DNA from: Agroathelia rolfsii
Taxonomy: Eukaryota; Basidiomycota; Agaricomycetes; Amylocorticiales; Amylocorticiaceae
DNA: 64,000 nt
Assembly: GCA_018343915.1 (NCBI GenBank)
Contig: JABRWF010000006.1
Coordinates: 868,001-932,000 of the forward strand
Direction of reading: 5' to 3'
Positions 1-11,827 of this stretch are shown here, in pieces. How positions within the stretch are numbered: the first letter of the stretch is position 1; each line of letters opens with the position of its first letter. The notes beneath the pieces are model-generated. The model searched no databases, had not been told where the DNA came from, and saw only the letters and a list, made by a program, of their open reading frames with translations. Position numbers and translations under genes: made by a program.

Positions 1-2827
1 TTTGTCCTTGCGCCATTGCCAAACGCACTCTTCTCGCATTGCGGCAGAGATGATTTCTCAACCTCTAGTTACGAGGGAAATCCCGCTGTGGACCTCGGCC
101 GATTCATTACTTCGTGTGTTGTCGTAACTGGGTTCGCTCTTCCTATCGTGCTTGCACATGCGGAAGTCATACGTGTACCAGCAAGTATTATGTCCATCAT
201 TGGCGGAGGGTATGTTCCACATCTTGCATGTTGTCTGTCGCAATGAGTGTCTCACAGCCGTCGTGTTTGACTTTGACTCCGCAGGCTTGTATATGGTACT
301 ATTCTTGCGTACACTGCCACGTTTAGGCAAGATGAATCCGAGTTCGATTAATCTTTTATTTTGTTTTCGACGTATATGTTACGTATCACTGGACGATGGT
401 GTAATATAATGATTTTGATGTACAGATATGTCGGAAGGCCGTAATTGAACACTTCTGACTCTTAAAGGTGCCATAAAACAATGATTATACTTGAGGTGCG
501 TATTACTGGAAATTCCGACACTTCAAGCACATTCTACCTCGCAGATCTCCTTACTTACCGTCCATAAACGTAGCGATTATTTTAGCCACTAAATTCAACC
601 TTAATACCTCTGAAGGCGAAATTTTCGGAAGTAAAGCGGAGTGGCCTCTGATAATAACATAAGATGCGCTCGTAGTGTAATGTGCTAGCAAGAGACTGGG
701 ATTATCATGATACACCCTCGTATCCATGAGCCATGAGGCGGTAAACCATTCTACGAGCTTATCAATCGTCACATGAGAGACACTGCCGATAAATTTATGA
801 CACATGTTACCATGAATACGTTTCAAACAGTCGAGCGGTTTAGTTTTGCACTTTTCCCGCGAAGTTATTTCATCTAAGGAAGACTTGGAGTCAACGTATA
901 CGCTTTCTATTGTCCTATGTACGCAAGCTCCTGATTATTCCATCACTAAGGAACCTTCCATGATTTATTATCATAGTTAAACTGTTCCGAACGAGTTTCG
1001 TCATCAAGAAGACAACCACCATCGACACCTCTCATCTGGTACTATGGTAAGCATCATCTGGGCTAGCGGCGGAGCTGCCTCCACATGCTCTTATCACTTG
1101 CACCGATCGGCTCTTGGGGTTAACCGTATTCTACATGTCTCTTTACCACTACTCCATCACAAATCAAACGCAAGGTGGCGATGGAAGTGTAGCCGACGAG
1201 AGTCCTCGCTCTTTTGGTCTATTCTCAAGGGAGAATAACCCGCTAGCTGACCAAACCGGCCAAGAGCTCGGTTCTCGTTTTCTCGATTTCCTATAACCGC
1301 CGGCCAACCCGGCTCGCGATTTACGAGCGACCAGCCTACTAGGTCTTCCCACCAATTTGGATTGAGCGGACTCCAAGTGTACCCAATAAAGTGTGAAGAT
1401 CTGGGTTGGATTGATGCCTCTCAAAAATATGGAGACTGCCCCACCTGATTTCAAAATGTTCTTATTGAGTAAATACATCCATGTGATATTCTTTTGTCAC
1501 CTTCTATCAATATACATATAATGCGAGTCTCTCCAGATAAACTTCACTTCTGCCAACATACAAGCATGTGGCGTGATTTTTCGATGCGGATGATTTGTCA
1601 TAGCCTTGTTCGAATAGCCATTGGAAATGATTTAAGATCTTGGCTGTGTATATGGGGCGGAATCAACGTTGATTTCAATACACCGGACATATCCGCTTGT
1701 AATTCAAGTCTTGTGTGTGAATCTTAGGTGGGTAGATGGATAAAGCTATTTACAAGACCTAGAAAAAAACTTCCTGGTTGAATTATGTATTTATGTATTA
1801 TATTTATACATAGTGATATAGGTACTTTGCTTACTGCATGCTATTGTGGGTGTCCAGGGCTAACACAAGAGTATCTTTCCCACATAAGGTTAAAATAGCT
1901 CAGCGTGACATAACGGGGAATGATACAATAATGTAACGACAAATATTTGACAGCATCTTCTCTTCTGTCGTGAATTCTCGACAAGTCGAAAAGCACTTCT
2001 CCTTTCTCCTTACTTTTTGAAATCTTGCTTGAATGGCTCGAAGTCTCGTCAATGTGGAGCTCTTTATCAATTTTATGGTCTCAATCTGTCTTAGGAATAT
2101 TGTCTTGTTCGCAACGTTCACTACTCGTTTTTTATTGTCTATGCGTTCAAGCTTTCCTGATGTTTCAGTTACTTGATCCTCGCCCATGCGCTGCATGTAA
2201 TGGAAAAGGCTGACGTTAAAGATTGCTTGCTTCTTATTCCATTGACATTTGAACGCAACTCAGCCCTCCAACACCCAACATTATGATGCGAAACGGTGCC
2301 TGCATTCTGATCTGCTCCATCAGGCTGTCAGATGTGAGGCTCAGAAGAAGCGGCTCATTGGGTATAAGGCCTCCCCCCATTCATTCGAGTCATCGCCATA
2401 GAGATGCTCAAGAGTCTAAAGGGGTATTCGACCTGCCCCTTTGATCTAACCCGGGCTGCAGATGCCTTGTTCCACATTTTGGCCGTTCATGGGCTACTAA
2501 TGCAGCGGCACACTACATTTGCAGGAATACCTCGGTCTCGAAAACTGCTGTTCGATCCACGATTGCCATGTATGAGATGCATGAGCTTGATGCCATACAA
2601 AAAGATGGAGCCGTGAGGTATTTTTACAACCACTACAAAATGTGTTCATGTTTGACATGTATTAAGATCACAGCCTGGCAGATGGTCCATATGCGGAATG
2701 TGATCTGAATGTAAGACATGCTGCGCGCATACGGCGCCACTGATGCCTAGATGTAACCACCATAGCCAATGAGGCATAAATACCTCGCACAAATACCTTA
2801 AGCACTCCACGTTGCTTCATCTTTTCG
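1..2827. other. Gene-poor left flank
   Basis: I could not support a gene in this stretch. Open frames on both strands are short (about 105 codons or less), show no family motif and cannot be extended through plausible introns. The sequence is mixed in composition without long tandem repeats. The start of the window may hold decayed coding DNA, but nothing is recognisable. Confidence 0.5.
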
Positions 2828-4430
2828 ATGTTTTCTCGCGGCACCTGGATATTATCCGCTTTCCCAGCCGCTCTGGCTGCCACAATCGATGTTGCCGTTG
2901 GCTTGAATGGAACTCTTACATATACGCCCTCAAATATCACGGCAAATGTTGGGGATGTTGTAAACCTCATATTGTCAGCCTCGTGGAATATTTGACATTC
3001 ATATCATAGCATTATCTGACCTAATCATCTATAGCCATCCAAAAAACCATACGGCTACCCAGGTGTCATTCACTGAGCCGTGTGTTCCGCTTTCAGGAGG
3101 ATTTGACTCGGGCTTGTAAGTGTATTTAGCCGTGAGAATAAGCGTTCCAGTAGCTCTGACCTCATTTTTTTTTTTTAGTGTGCCAGTCGCTTCAGAAAAT
3201 AGTTCATTGCCCTCTTTCCAGTTCACCGTGAACGACACCAATCCTATCTGTTCGTCCCTCTTCTCTAACAAAATCATTGGCTCTTCCAATCAATTATTCT
3301 TGCTCACTCAGGGGTATCATGCCAACAAACTGGCCACTGCGGCAAAGGAATGGTGTTCTCTGTGAATGCACCCCCTGATCCTGCCGCAAACTCTTTTGAT
3401 GCGTTCAGGGCCAAGGCTATCCAGATCAACGGAACTACCAATGCAACGTCTACCACCTCATCGAGCACTTCCACCTTCACTCCACCGCCGCCCCAGTCTG
3501 TTGTTACGGTAACTGCTACCGTTACGCTTGGCACATCAACTTGGACGACTACATACGGAAGCTACGAAGGCACACCTCGTATGTTTATTCATTCAGATAT
3601 CTGTGGACTCTTTGCTAATAGATCATAAAATTACTTAGCCCCTACTCCGGCTGCTGTTCCTCAGAACCACCTTGTTATAGTTGGTGATGATAATAAGCTT
3701 GTGTTTAACCCATCCAACATCTCTGCTTCTATCGGTGATACCATCACATTCCAATTCCGCCCGAAGAACCATACGTACGATTATAATGACCTTGAAAAAT
3801 ATCGTATCCTTTATCTAACTCTACTGTAGTGTCACCCAGTCCAGCTTCGAAGATCCCTGTGTTTCTCTTGCGGACACCTCTACCACTGGACAAGTTGGTT
3901 TTGACTCTGGATTGTTCGTCTTTTCTTTCTTCTACATTGGTTTGTGACATGTGCATATATCTCATAATTATTTCTAGTAATGCAGTTAGCGCCACTGCTA
4001 CGACATTCCCAACCTTTAACATTACTATCAACGACGTGAGCCTTTTAAATAAATCTCCACTAATCATTTCTCATATATTTATCTATCTAGACTGCGCCTG
4101 TCTGGGTATACTGTCGTCAGGTAAGACAATCTTATTGTATCTCATAGCGCCTGATCTAACATTGTTATTTAGACTGGGCACTGTGGCCAAGGCATGGTGT
4201 TTGCTGCCAACGCTGTAGCAGACGGTCCGAACAACTTTGCGGCTTTCCAACAGCTCGCAAAGCAATTAAATGGCACATCAGTCAGTTCCTCTACCACCTC
4301 AACTGCATCTGCATCTGCCAGTTCCGGTAGCTCTGGGTCCAAGTCCTCGGCTCCTATGACGACAACGATCTCTACCGGTTTCGTCGTTGTCTTCGGATTT
4401 GTTGTTACTGCATTCAGTTTAACAGCCTAG
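2828..4430 (+). CDS. GPI-anchored protein with two cupredoxin domains
   Basis: Predicted extracellular blue-copper (plastocyanin/phytocyanin-like) protein, 376 aa from nine exons: 2828-2973, 3035-3115, 3179-3249, 3312-3578, 3639-3774, 3830-3913, 3978-4035, 4091-4120, 4173-4430. A signal peptide starts at MFSRGTWILSAFPAALAA. Domain 1 contains TPSNITANVGDVV, HPKNHT and CQQTGHCGKGM. Domain 2 contains NPSNISASIGDTI, RPKNHT and CRQTGHCGQGM. So both domains keep the expected copper ligands His, Cys, His and Met. A Thr/Ser/Pro-rich linker joins them, and a Ser-rich stretch plus hydrophobic tail (FVVVFGFVVTAFSLTA) at the C-terminus suggests a GPI signal. The family ('extracellular serine-rich protein') is common in Agaricomycetes; the redox partner is unknown. 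The start is the only ATG that gives a signal peptide in frame. The joined exons have a length divisible by three. Confidence 0.9.
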
Positions 4431-5126
4431 AATTTATTGTAGCTGCTGTGACGTTCCGCTTATGTATTGCTTCAGTACGATTTCGTCTTTAATTTTATTC
4501 CAAGGGTGAAATTTCGATATAATATGAATGGGTTCCAACCGTTGTTAGTGACGTAACCTTCGAACCGTCCAAGGTTAAGTAATTTGTTGAATAAAATTTC
4601 GTAACGTCGAAGCCGAAATGGAACGTGCGAGAATTATACCACGTACAACTGGTTCAACTATCCGTCCATTTCGCCTAGCATACTGAGATTCTTGCAACCC
4701 CTGTTTCTGGGAACATGTTACCTCACCTCGGCCAGACTATTCCATGAGTCTCAGTCACATGCGCTACAAAATTATCGCAGGTGGGTATACCTTCACAAGA
4801 TCGTCGCCTGCTGCTGCGGGTATAAGTGGAGTCGTTGTGGATCAGCCGTACATAGAAAGCCCTTATTTACGCTATTAACTAGCTTGCTGGTAGAGGGTGT
4901 GCGATGATAAACATTTTAGTTGGTATTGATAATCTCGTCATTGCGTTATGTAACCATAAATGTCGGCGAACCCACCGGGTGACTGTGGGTTCAAGGATAT
5001 GCCGATGGCGCACCACGATTATCGGTTGTCCCACTTCCACCTATTTGTAGCAGAGTCTCTGAGACATTCAGGTCATCAAACTCGAAAATCGCACACTCAC
5101 AATCAACTTGATAGTAGTATATCAAC
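4431..5126. other. Intergenic between cupredoxin and reductase genes
   Basis: No gene seen. It holds the 3' flank of the cupredoxin gene and the presumed promoter of the reductase. Short open frames here have no homologous look. Confidence 0.5.
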
Positions 5127-6492
5127 ATGCCCGCTGTTCAGCCTTCGAAATCAAATCTCATTCTCGTTACGGGCGGATCCGGTTATATCGCCAGCCATGT
5201 GTGCGTGAATAACATGCGCAAGCTTATAATTCAAACGTCTACTTAATCTGTCCGTATGGATTTAGCGTCCTGCGTCTTTTGCAAGAAGGATTTAGTGTTC
5301 GTACAACCGTTCGATCTGCAGATAAGGGCGAATATCTTGCCAAACTCTTCGGAGATAAAGGCTTCTCGAACGAGTTTTCCTACCTTGTCGTCGAGGACAT
5401 CGAGACTGAAGGTGCTCACGATGAAGCAGTCAAAGGCGTTGTGGGGATTGCGCACACAGCCAGTCCCTTCCACTTCAGTATGTGCTGTAATGTATCTCTA
5501 GATGGGCCGAATCGATGACGCATATATCCATGAATGGTAGAGGTGACCGATGTCTACAAGGATCTCATCAACCCGGCCGTAAAAGGGACACAGGGATTGC
5601 TCAAATCAGCACATGAGCATGCTAAGCATGTCAAGCGTGTTGTGATTACTTCGTCTTTTGCTGCGATTGTTGAGCCCAAACCTGGCAAAGAGCCTTATGT
5701 GTTCACCGAAGAAGACTGGGTATGTGCAATTTTTACACTTAGAATTTAAATCTGGCGCTTATCTACATCCATGAAGAACACATTCTCACCCAAACAAGTC
5801 GAGGAGAAGGGAAACGATACGCCTGCAATGGAAGCTTATCGTGCAAGTAAAACTCTCGCCGAACGCTCAGCCTGGGATTTCGTTGATCAGAGTGAGTTTA
5901 TTTACATCATGCCAGGTATATAAGACCTTGCTGATCGATTTTTTTGATCAAGATAAACCATCCTTCGATATCGCGACTGTCAACCCACCATTTGTGTTTG
6001 GACCCATTATCCATCAGGTTCCTTCGAGGGATAAACTCAACACATCGGTAGCTATTTTCGACGCCTTTATCAAAGGAGAGAAGTCGGAAAAGGACCTGTC
6101 TATATATATTGGTAACTGGATCGACGTTCGGGACGTAGCTGAGGTCCATGTTCAAGCTCTGATTCAAGAACACGCCGGTGGTCAACGTTGGGGTCCATCA
6201 GTCGGTCCCATATATTGGCAAGGTAATTCAGACCGATGCGTCAGACATATTCTGTTTAACTCACTCACATCGATTGATAGATGTTGTTGATCCTCTCTTT
6301 GATCTTCCAACACCCCCGGAAAAGATTCCTAGAGGCGTCAAAGGTGCAGGACGCGAACTCGCCAAAACGGCGCCCGTCTTTAATGGCTCTAAAGTTGAAA
6401 CAAAACTGGGTGTTAAATATCGTTCCCTCACAAACTGCACTGTAGACATGTACAACAGTGTGCTAGAGTATGCCGACAAGATTTGGAAGTGA
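5127..6492 (+). CDS. NAD(P)-dependent reductase, dihydroflavonol 4-reductase-like (extended SDR)
   Basis: Extended short-chain dehydrogenase of 353 aa from six exons: 5127-5200, 5266-5477, 5541-5719, 5777-5891, 5953-6222, 6281-6492. The dinucleotide-binding motif is LVTGGSGYIASHV near residue 12. A substrate-side loop reads GIAHTASPFHF, the strand before the catalytic Ser reads VVITSSFAAI, and the catalytic motif is YRASK (YxxxK). NPPFVFGP follows. These are hallmarks of the DFR / aldehyde reductase / Gre2-like family, which reduces ketones or aldehydes with NADPH; the true substrate cannot be read from sequence. Length matches the family (about 340-360 aa). Exon joins are in frame throughout and all key residues are present, so the gene looks functional. 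Confidence 0.9.
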
Positions 6493-6653
6493 ATTACTCG
6501 AGGACTTAATAGACTAGATATTACGTATAGGGTGTCGGTTTATCCATGAACAATGCAATTATATGTAAACGTGAAAACCCAAGTAGAAACAATAGTTTAT
6601 TGAAAAAATATGGAGCAGAAAACTGATTATTTTTATGGTACATTGGAGTTATC

Positions 6654-9600
6654 TTATGAAGCTGAAGCCAGCGACATGTAATCAAAATCAGATTTTGGTC
6701 CTGGATCCACTACAAGATTGGGATAGCGGCGTGCAAGATGGTAAAACATAGTGCCAATATAGTCCATCTGACGCAAGTTAGGGTCCGACTTTAACTTTAG
6801 AAACTTATCAGCTGAGAATAAGGATAGTAAGCGCGGTGTCCACACGTACACTGAACGGTAAGTCATCTCCGATTAAAACAGAGCGATTCGCAAACCTCAT
6901 CGTACTCAAGCATGCCGGTAGTGGAATTCGTGATGCGCCTAAGATTATGCACCAATCAAATTCCTGACCAAGGTCCTCGAGTCTGAAATCAATGGGCAGG
7001 AAATTAAAATTGGTATGCACGTCAGGTATAAAGAGTACTAGAGCACTTACAAAGCCGTTGAGTAACAAGTTGCGGCCGTAATTTTACATTCTTTGACCAG
7101 TTTTGAAATAAGCGGTAGTGGTTTCGTCTTGAGGACAAACCTCCGGATTTTTGAATGAACCTGCTCATGAGGATATTTTAGTATGTAATATCGAGTGATT
7201 CTAATACTCAAGATCTTTACTTTTGACGGGCTCCCCAATCGGACAATATCTTTCATAGGCATCTGCATAAGTAAGAGCGTGTCGATTGTTTCGTGATTTG
7301 CACCAATAAGGAGAATCTTTTGATCCATCTCGATAATGGAATGGATCAGTGTATACGCAACTTTGGCCTCGTCGCCAGCCCGTCGGATTCGCAACAATAC
7401 ATAGTCTTGTGCGCTGAGTACCCGTTCTATAGCTTGTTGGAGCGAAGAATCGAGTTCTGGATCGACGGCCTGGATTGCTTTGGTCAATGGTTTGTCAGAC
7501 CCTTGAGGAAGGTATTTCGGCTCCACAAGGTATACTACAAGTCGTCGGAGCCGTTCGTCTTGGCTATTAGTTGAAGATAATTGGCGTAAAAGATGATTTC
7601 GCAGAAAAGCAAGATCCAAAAACGTATCCTCTACATCAATTCGATAAACCCAGATATCAGGATATCCATCCAAGGACTGAAATCCATCCAAGTAGCGACG
7701 GGGAAGACATTGATCGATGCGGATGATGATCGAGTCAGGGTCCAGTGAAATAACGAAACCAACTGCGACAGCGACGTGACGTCCACTTGACACTACTATA
7801 GTTGATCCATAAGATAACTTCCCAGCCTCGGTGAGGGGATCGGTTTTAGGGTTCGATGCACTCCGTCTGAGTAGATATTCGTATTTGTAAAGTCTACTTG
7901 GACTCAGATTATTATTGACGTAGGACGTGTCAATCACCATGTCAGATAGACATGTGCCGTACATTTCGCGCTCGGCAGCAGGAATAGTCCAAATTTCGAA
8001 ATTACGATTGTCTTGAATCATCCCGATCTCTTGAGCATGTATTATCCGATCATACGTCTTGAAAAAGTTGTAATCGATATGAGTAGGGCGAAAGGGCTGC
8101 CTTAAGGAAGTCCTACTGTCTTGGAGCTGTTTATGTGCACTGACATCTCCTTCGTAAATCTAAGTCTTGGTTAGAGGAGTCGCGAAAAAAACTAAGAGAA
8201 CTTACCCTTGCATAAAGCAAACATAGATCTTTACGAAAACATTTATCACGTTTTTCCAAATCCCAGGAAACCTGCGGTAGGCGCGATGCGACATCCTCGA
8301 TATCGGTATCGCCAAATCTTTGTTTCCTAGCATGAAAAGCAAGGAGATTACGCATGATGAAAATATCCCTGATTTCATTTTGGCTCCATTCAACAGTTTG
8401 TAATACATCTGGCGCATCGAGGAAATAGAGGAATCCCTTGCCAACAGGCATGCTGTATCTTTCGGCTATAAGCAAGCCAAGAAGTAGAATATGAGCACGA
8501 TCAGCAATTGATGGACCTGTAAAGGACGTGTCCCATCTCGTAGTTGTGCGGGAATACGAATACTTGATGCTCAATGGGACAACGCATGATGATCCGTCTT
8601 GAATTGTACTTATAGATGAATCTAACCTCCCGCTGAGACCATAACGTGGGGACCAAAGAAATTCTTCTTTGGCGAGTGCATCAAGGCCTTGCTAAGCACA
8701 TTCTCTTAGCTCTGGTAGAAAGGAGAAAGACATAGGGGTTTACCAATTTTTGACGAATTTTCTTTTCGAAATATAGAATGATTGTGACAGATGGTAGCAA
8801 CCTCTCATAGATTTCCATCAAAGTTTTCCCGTGTCTAACTAATGCGGTGGTATTCATGCGCAGTACATCGAAGATCTTTTGCAAGATCCAGTTTTCATCC
8901 CAGCAAGACTCTTGTAAACATGCAAGAATGACAACTCGGATTATGTTGAATGACAGGATTTGGAAGTCGGAGCTTGAGATATTTTGACGCGCTTCTAGAC
9001 TTGGCCGTTTGAAAGGAGCAACAAAGCTATCAAGAACAGCTTTCCTTCGACAATAAGCTGCTCCTGCGACCTTGTGGATAGGGATAAGATCATCCGGATG
9101 GAGTATGATCATTTTCATATCCTTTTCCGTGACGTGGATTGTCCAGGCCGAGTCGGTCATAGTGAAATGACCGATGACATTGATAACATCGTCTTATTTG
9201 GACATCAGCATGAATACTAACGGCAAAATACATCACTTACTTGGAACTATTTCAACTTCCCGGGCCCATTGATTGTACAGATATACATATCTGAGGGGCT
9301 CATCTTCTCCCCAAGCTCGCACAGCTAAGACCTGATACGAATCTTACTAAGCAAAAAGCAGGAGGCGTAGTAAATCTACCTGAATATTCCCGTTTTCTCG
9401 AGAAGAGACCGATTCCACGGTACATCTAGTGGAAGGCAAAAGATGCAGGTAGTTCATAGACGTAGCTAAGTTACATTCTGAGCTAAACAAACAAAAACTG
9501 ATGGAAGAATACTTACAGGATCGTACATGTACATCGTCTTGGGAAGGTGTCTTTTTTATCTTCTTATCTAATGGTTGCAAACTTGCACCGTCATCTGGCT

Positions 9601-10272
9601 CATTCTTCGCTTCTCTTTTAATTCCTGGGAGTGCTTTCTCGGCCATGATTCCGCTAGGCTGTTATGTAAATGCGAGTGGATGTACGTACCATTCTTTACT
9701 TCCCCGAGTAAGTCCTGCCGGTCGTCAATATCAAATTCCACCTTGATGTGGGACATGGTTCCTGAATGCACAACCAATTCGATATTTTAGATCGGAATAG
9801 TTCAAACGTAAATCAAGTTGAGGATAGATAGCACTACTTTGTACACTTGAGGCATTGCGACGGGATGATATGAATTCATGATTGAATTTAACACGCTTGT
9901 TTCTGTGTTGCTGCATAGGCTTTAAGTATCCAATGCAAAATGCCAGCAAAGATATTAAGCAATGTACATCAGAACCTGTTTCGCTGATGCTGTTCTCGTG
10001 ATACTCAGAATCTGTTTCCGGTGAAGAAGGCAATTCGTCGAAGAAGTTTTCGTCAATACCAGCCAAGAGTTCGGAGTACTGGGTACTCTGAAGAGTATCA
10101 ACCTATTATGCAGATAAAATTTCCATTGTGATGGACTCATCAAACAAGCCATAATGTATGGGCATACCGTAAGTTGTGAGCTGGAAGGCGGGGGACTCGG
10201 AGTTGGAGACGGAGAATCCCATATAGATTGATCCAGCCCGCTCGTTAGAGCGATTATTTCATCAAGACTCAT
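6654..10272 (-). CDS. DNA2-like nuclease/helicase paralogue, truncated and with degenerate catalytic motifs
   Basis: Colinear with DNA replication helicase/nuclease DNA2 but apparently inactive. In order on the minus strand: an acidic N-terminus from MSLDEIIALTSGLD; a DNA2 beta domain (VLAVRAWGEDEPLR...DDVINVIGHF); LHPDDLIPIHKVAGAAYCRRKAVLDSF with the first Fe-S cysteine; nuclease core EEFLWSPRYGLSGRLDSS then VPLSIKYS; RAHILLLGLLIAERY; KRDKCFRKDLCLLYA; IWTIPAAEREMYGTCLSDMV; the start of helicase domain 1. DNA2 normally has (L/F)EIKTG, CxxCx5C, GxPGTGKT and DEAS; here these read LSIKYS, RxxCx5C, a Walker A without GK(T/S), and LGAS. The frame ends in TAA at 6654, just after the region matching helicase motif III/IV, so motifs IV-VI are missing. 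About a dozen introns can be spliced in frame; exact junctions between 9.6 and 9.9 kb are uncertain. It could be a regulatory pseudoenzyme or a young pseudogene. Confidence 0.8.
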
Positions 10273-11827
10273 GGTTTTTTTTCTCAAGCTGGCGTTTGTT
10301 GTCTCTTAGTGATACTTAGTAGCACTTGATCATAAGCCCGGGCAAGGCATTGCAATGTGATAGTGTGACATCGTGACAGTCAATCTACTAGTATGGGCGG
10401 CCCGCTGCGGAACTACTAGCGGTGCCGGGTACTACCGATACCATGGACTTAATTACACTATGGCACTTGAATTTTAATCCGCCATCACTGGCATGCTATA
10501 ACGTTTCCGAGCGACCCAACACCACAGTGTAGCCGAATTAGCGAATAAAATAGTGATTCATTCAATGAACCGAAAGGATACTGTAGGCCGCCGCCGGACC
10601 ATATTTAATCTCATAGCTTAGGTACGCATCAACATTTTACACCCAGTCCTGCATTAGTGAAAGTCGTTGTCATGCAAGGCTATGGATTGTACTGTTAGGT
10701 TTTATATTATATATCCGGGCCAGAAATGCACACTTGTGGGGTTGTCTGTCATTGAGTCACCAAAGAGCGAGCTCTATAGCCCTTTTTCTGCAGATCCATC
10801 ATAGCCATTTCCGTAATAACAAGACTCAAGACTCGAACTTAGCGAGTCATAGCTTCGAATGTCGCACTAATAACGAAGCGTCCATTATGCATTCAATCAT
10901 GATTTGTTTGCCGTCGTGTGCAGTTAAACAGACCAGGCACTAAGAATCGAAGTTGAAGCTTGAAGCGTTGAAGGTTCGGCATGAATTTAAATTAACCAAC
11001 TTTTGCATTGCGATCTTGTTCGGTTACTCTTTGTATTATTGTGCTCCAATACAGTTTGAGTTCAAATTATCCGAAAGAGGCTACGTGGAATATGCTTGTT
11101 GGTGATGAGTACCATAATTGTTTGATATCCCGAGGGAAAGAAAAGGAGTCGTTGTTAGACGGAGGTAATTATGCTTTAAACTACAACTATCATCCGAGTC
11201 ACCGTTGTGCACCAGCAGTTTGTATTCGGTTGGTGAAAGCCATCCTGTTACGCGTAGTCGCAGTGCTAGTGCTCGTCCCGAGTAGTGCATACGATGTGTC
11301 AACAATACGATGCGATGCGATGTGAAAAAAAAATCGAATGAAGTGATTCTCGTCAATTCCACAATATTATGTCATGATACTTGGCAATCTATTGCTTCAA
11401 TGAACCACTAGAGCTCTACCTATATGAATTATTGGTGATCCTATCAAAACTCATGGGCTTTTCGAGTAGCTCTGTAACTATCGTTCCCAGATCCTATCAC
11501 CACCTTCATTTTCTCAGAGCCTTTACCCAGTATTCTGCCAACTCGACTTGATGTTTTTTTCGATGTATCTCGATTAACTGGGACTGAAAGGGAAGTTTTT
11601 ATCCTTGTAATCCTCGCTAGAAAACTTTATTCGGATCAGAGTCTTCTTGGACTTGGCAGCAATCGAGAAAACTCGTCAACCATGGGAGACCCTGCGAGAC
11701 CCTTCAAAAACTCGGGGGCTTGACCGCAGTTCTCTGGTATTTCACGATCCAGCCTTACACACTCTGCATCTATCATTAGTATTTTCTTGCTTATATCGCG
11801 GCTCAGTCTCGACATCAGGGCCTAAAC
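10273..11827. other. Intergenic, divergent between DNA2-like gene and acyltransferase array
   Basis: No supported gene in about 1.55 kb. The region must contain the promoters of the DNA2-like gene (leftward) and of the first acyltransferase (rightward). Open frames (for example around 10734-10943 and 11008-11325) lack motifs and family-like composition. Confidence 0.5.

Noticed and set aside
9650..9850. A frameshift in the N-terminal part of the DNA2-like gene
   Set aside because: Apparent frame breaks disappear with donors at GGGGAA/GTAAAG and TCAA/GTGTAC, giving a continuous reading. The junctions are still guesses, so this is not used as evidence for decay.
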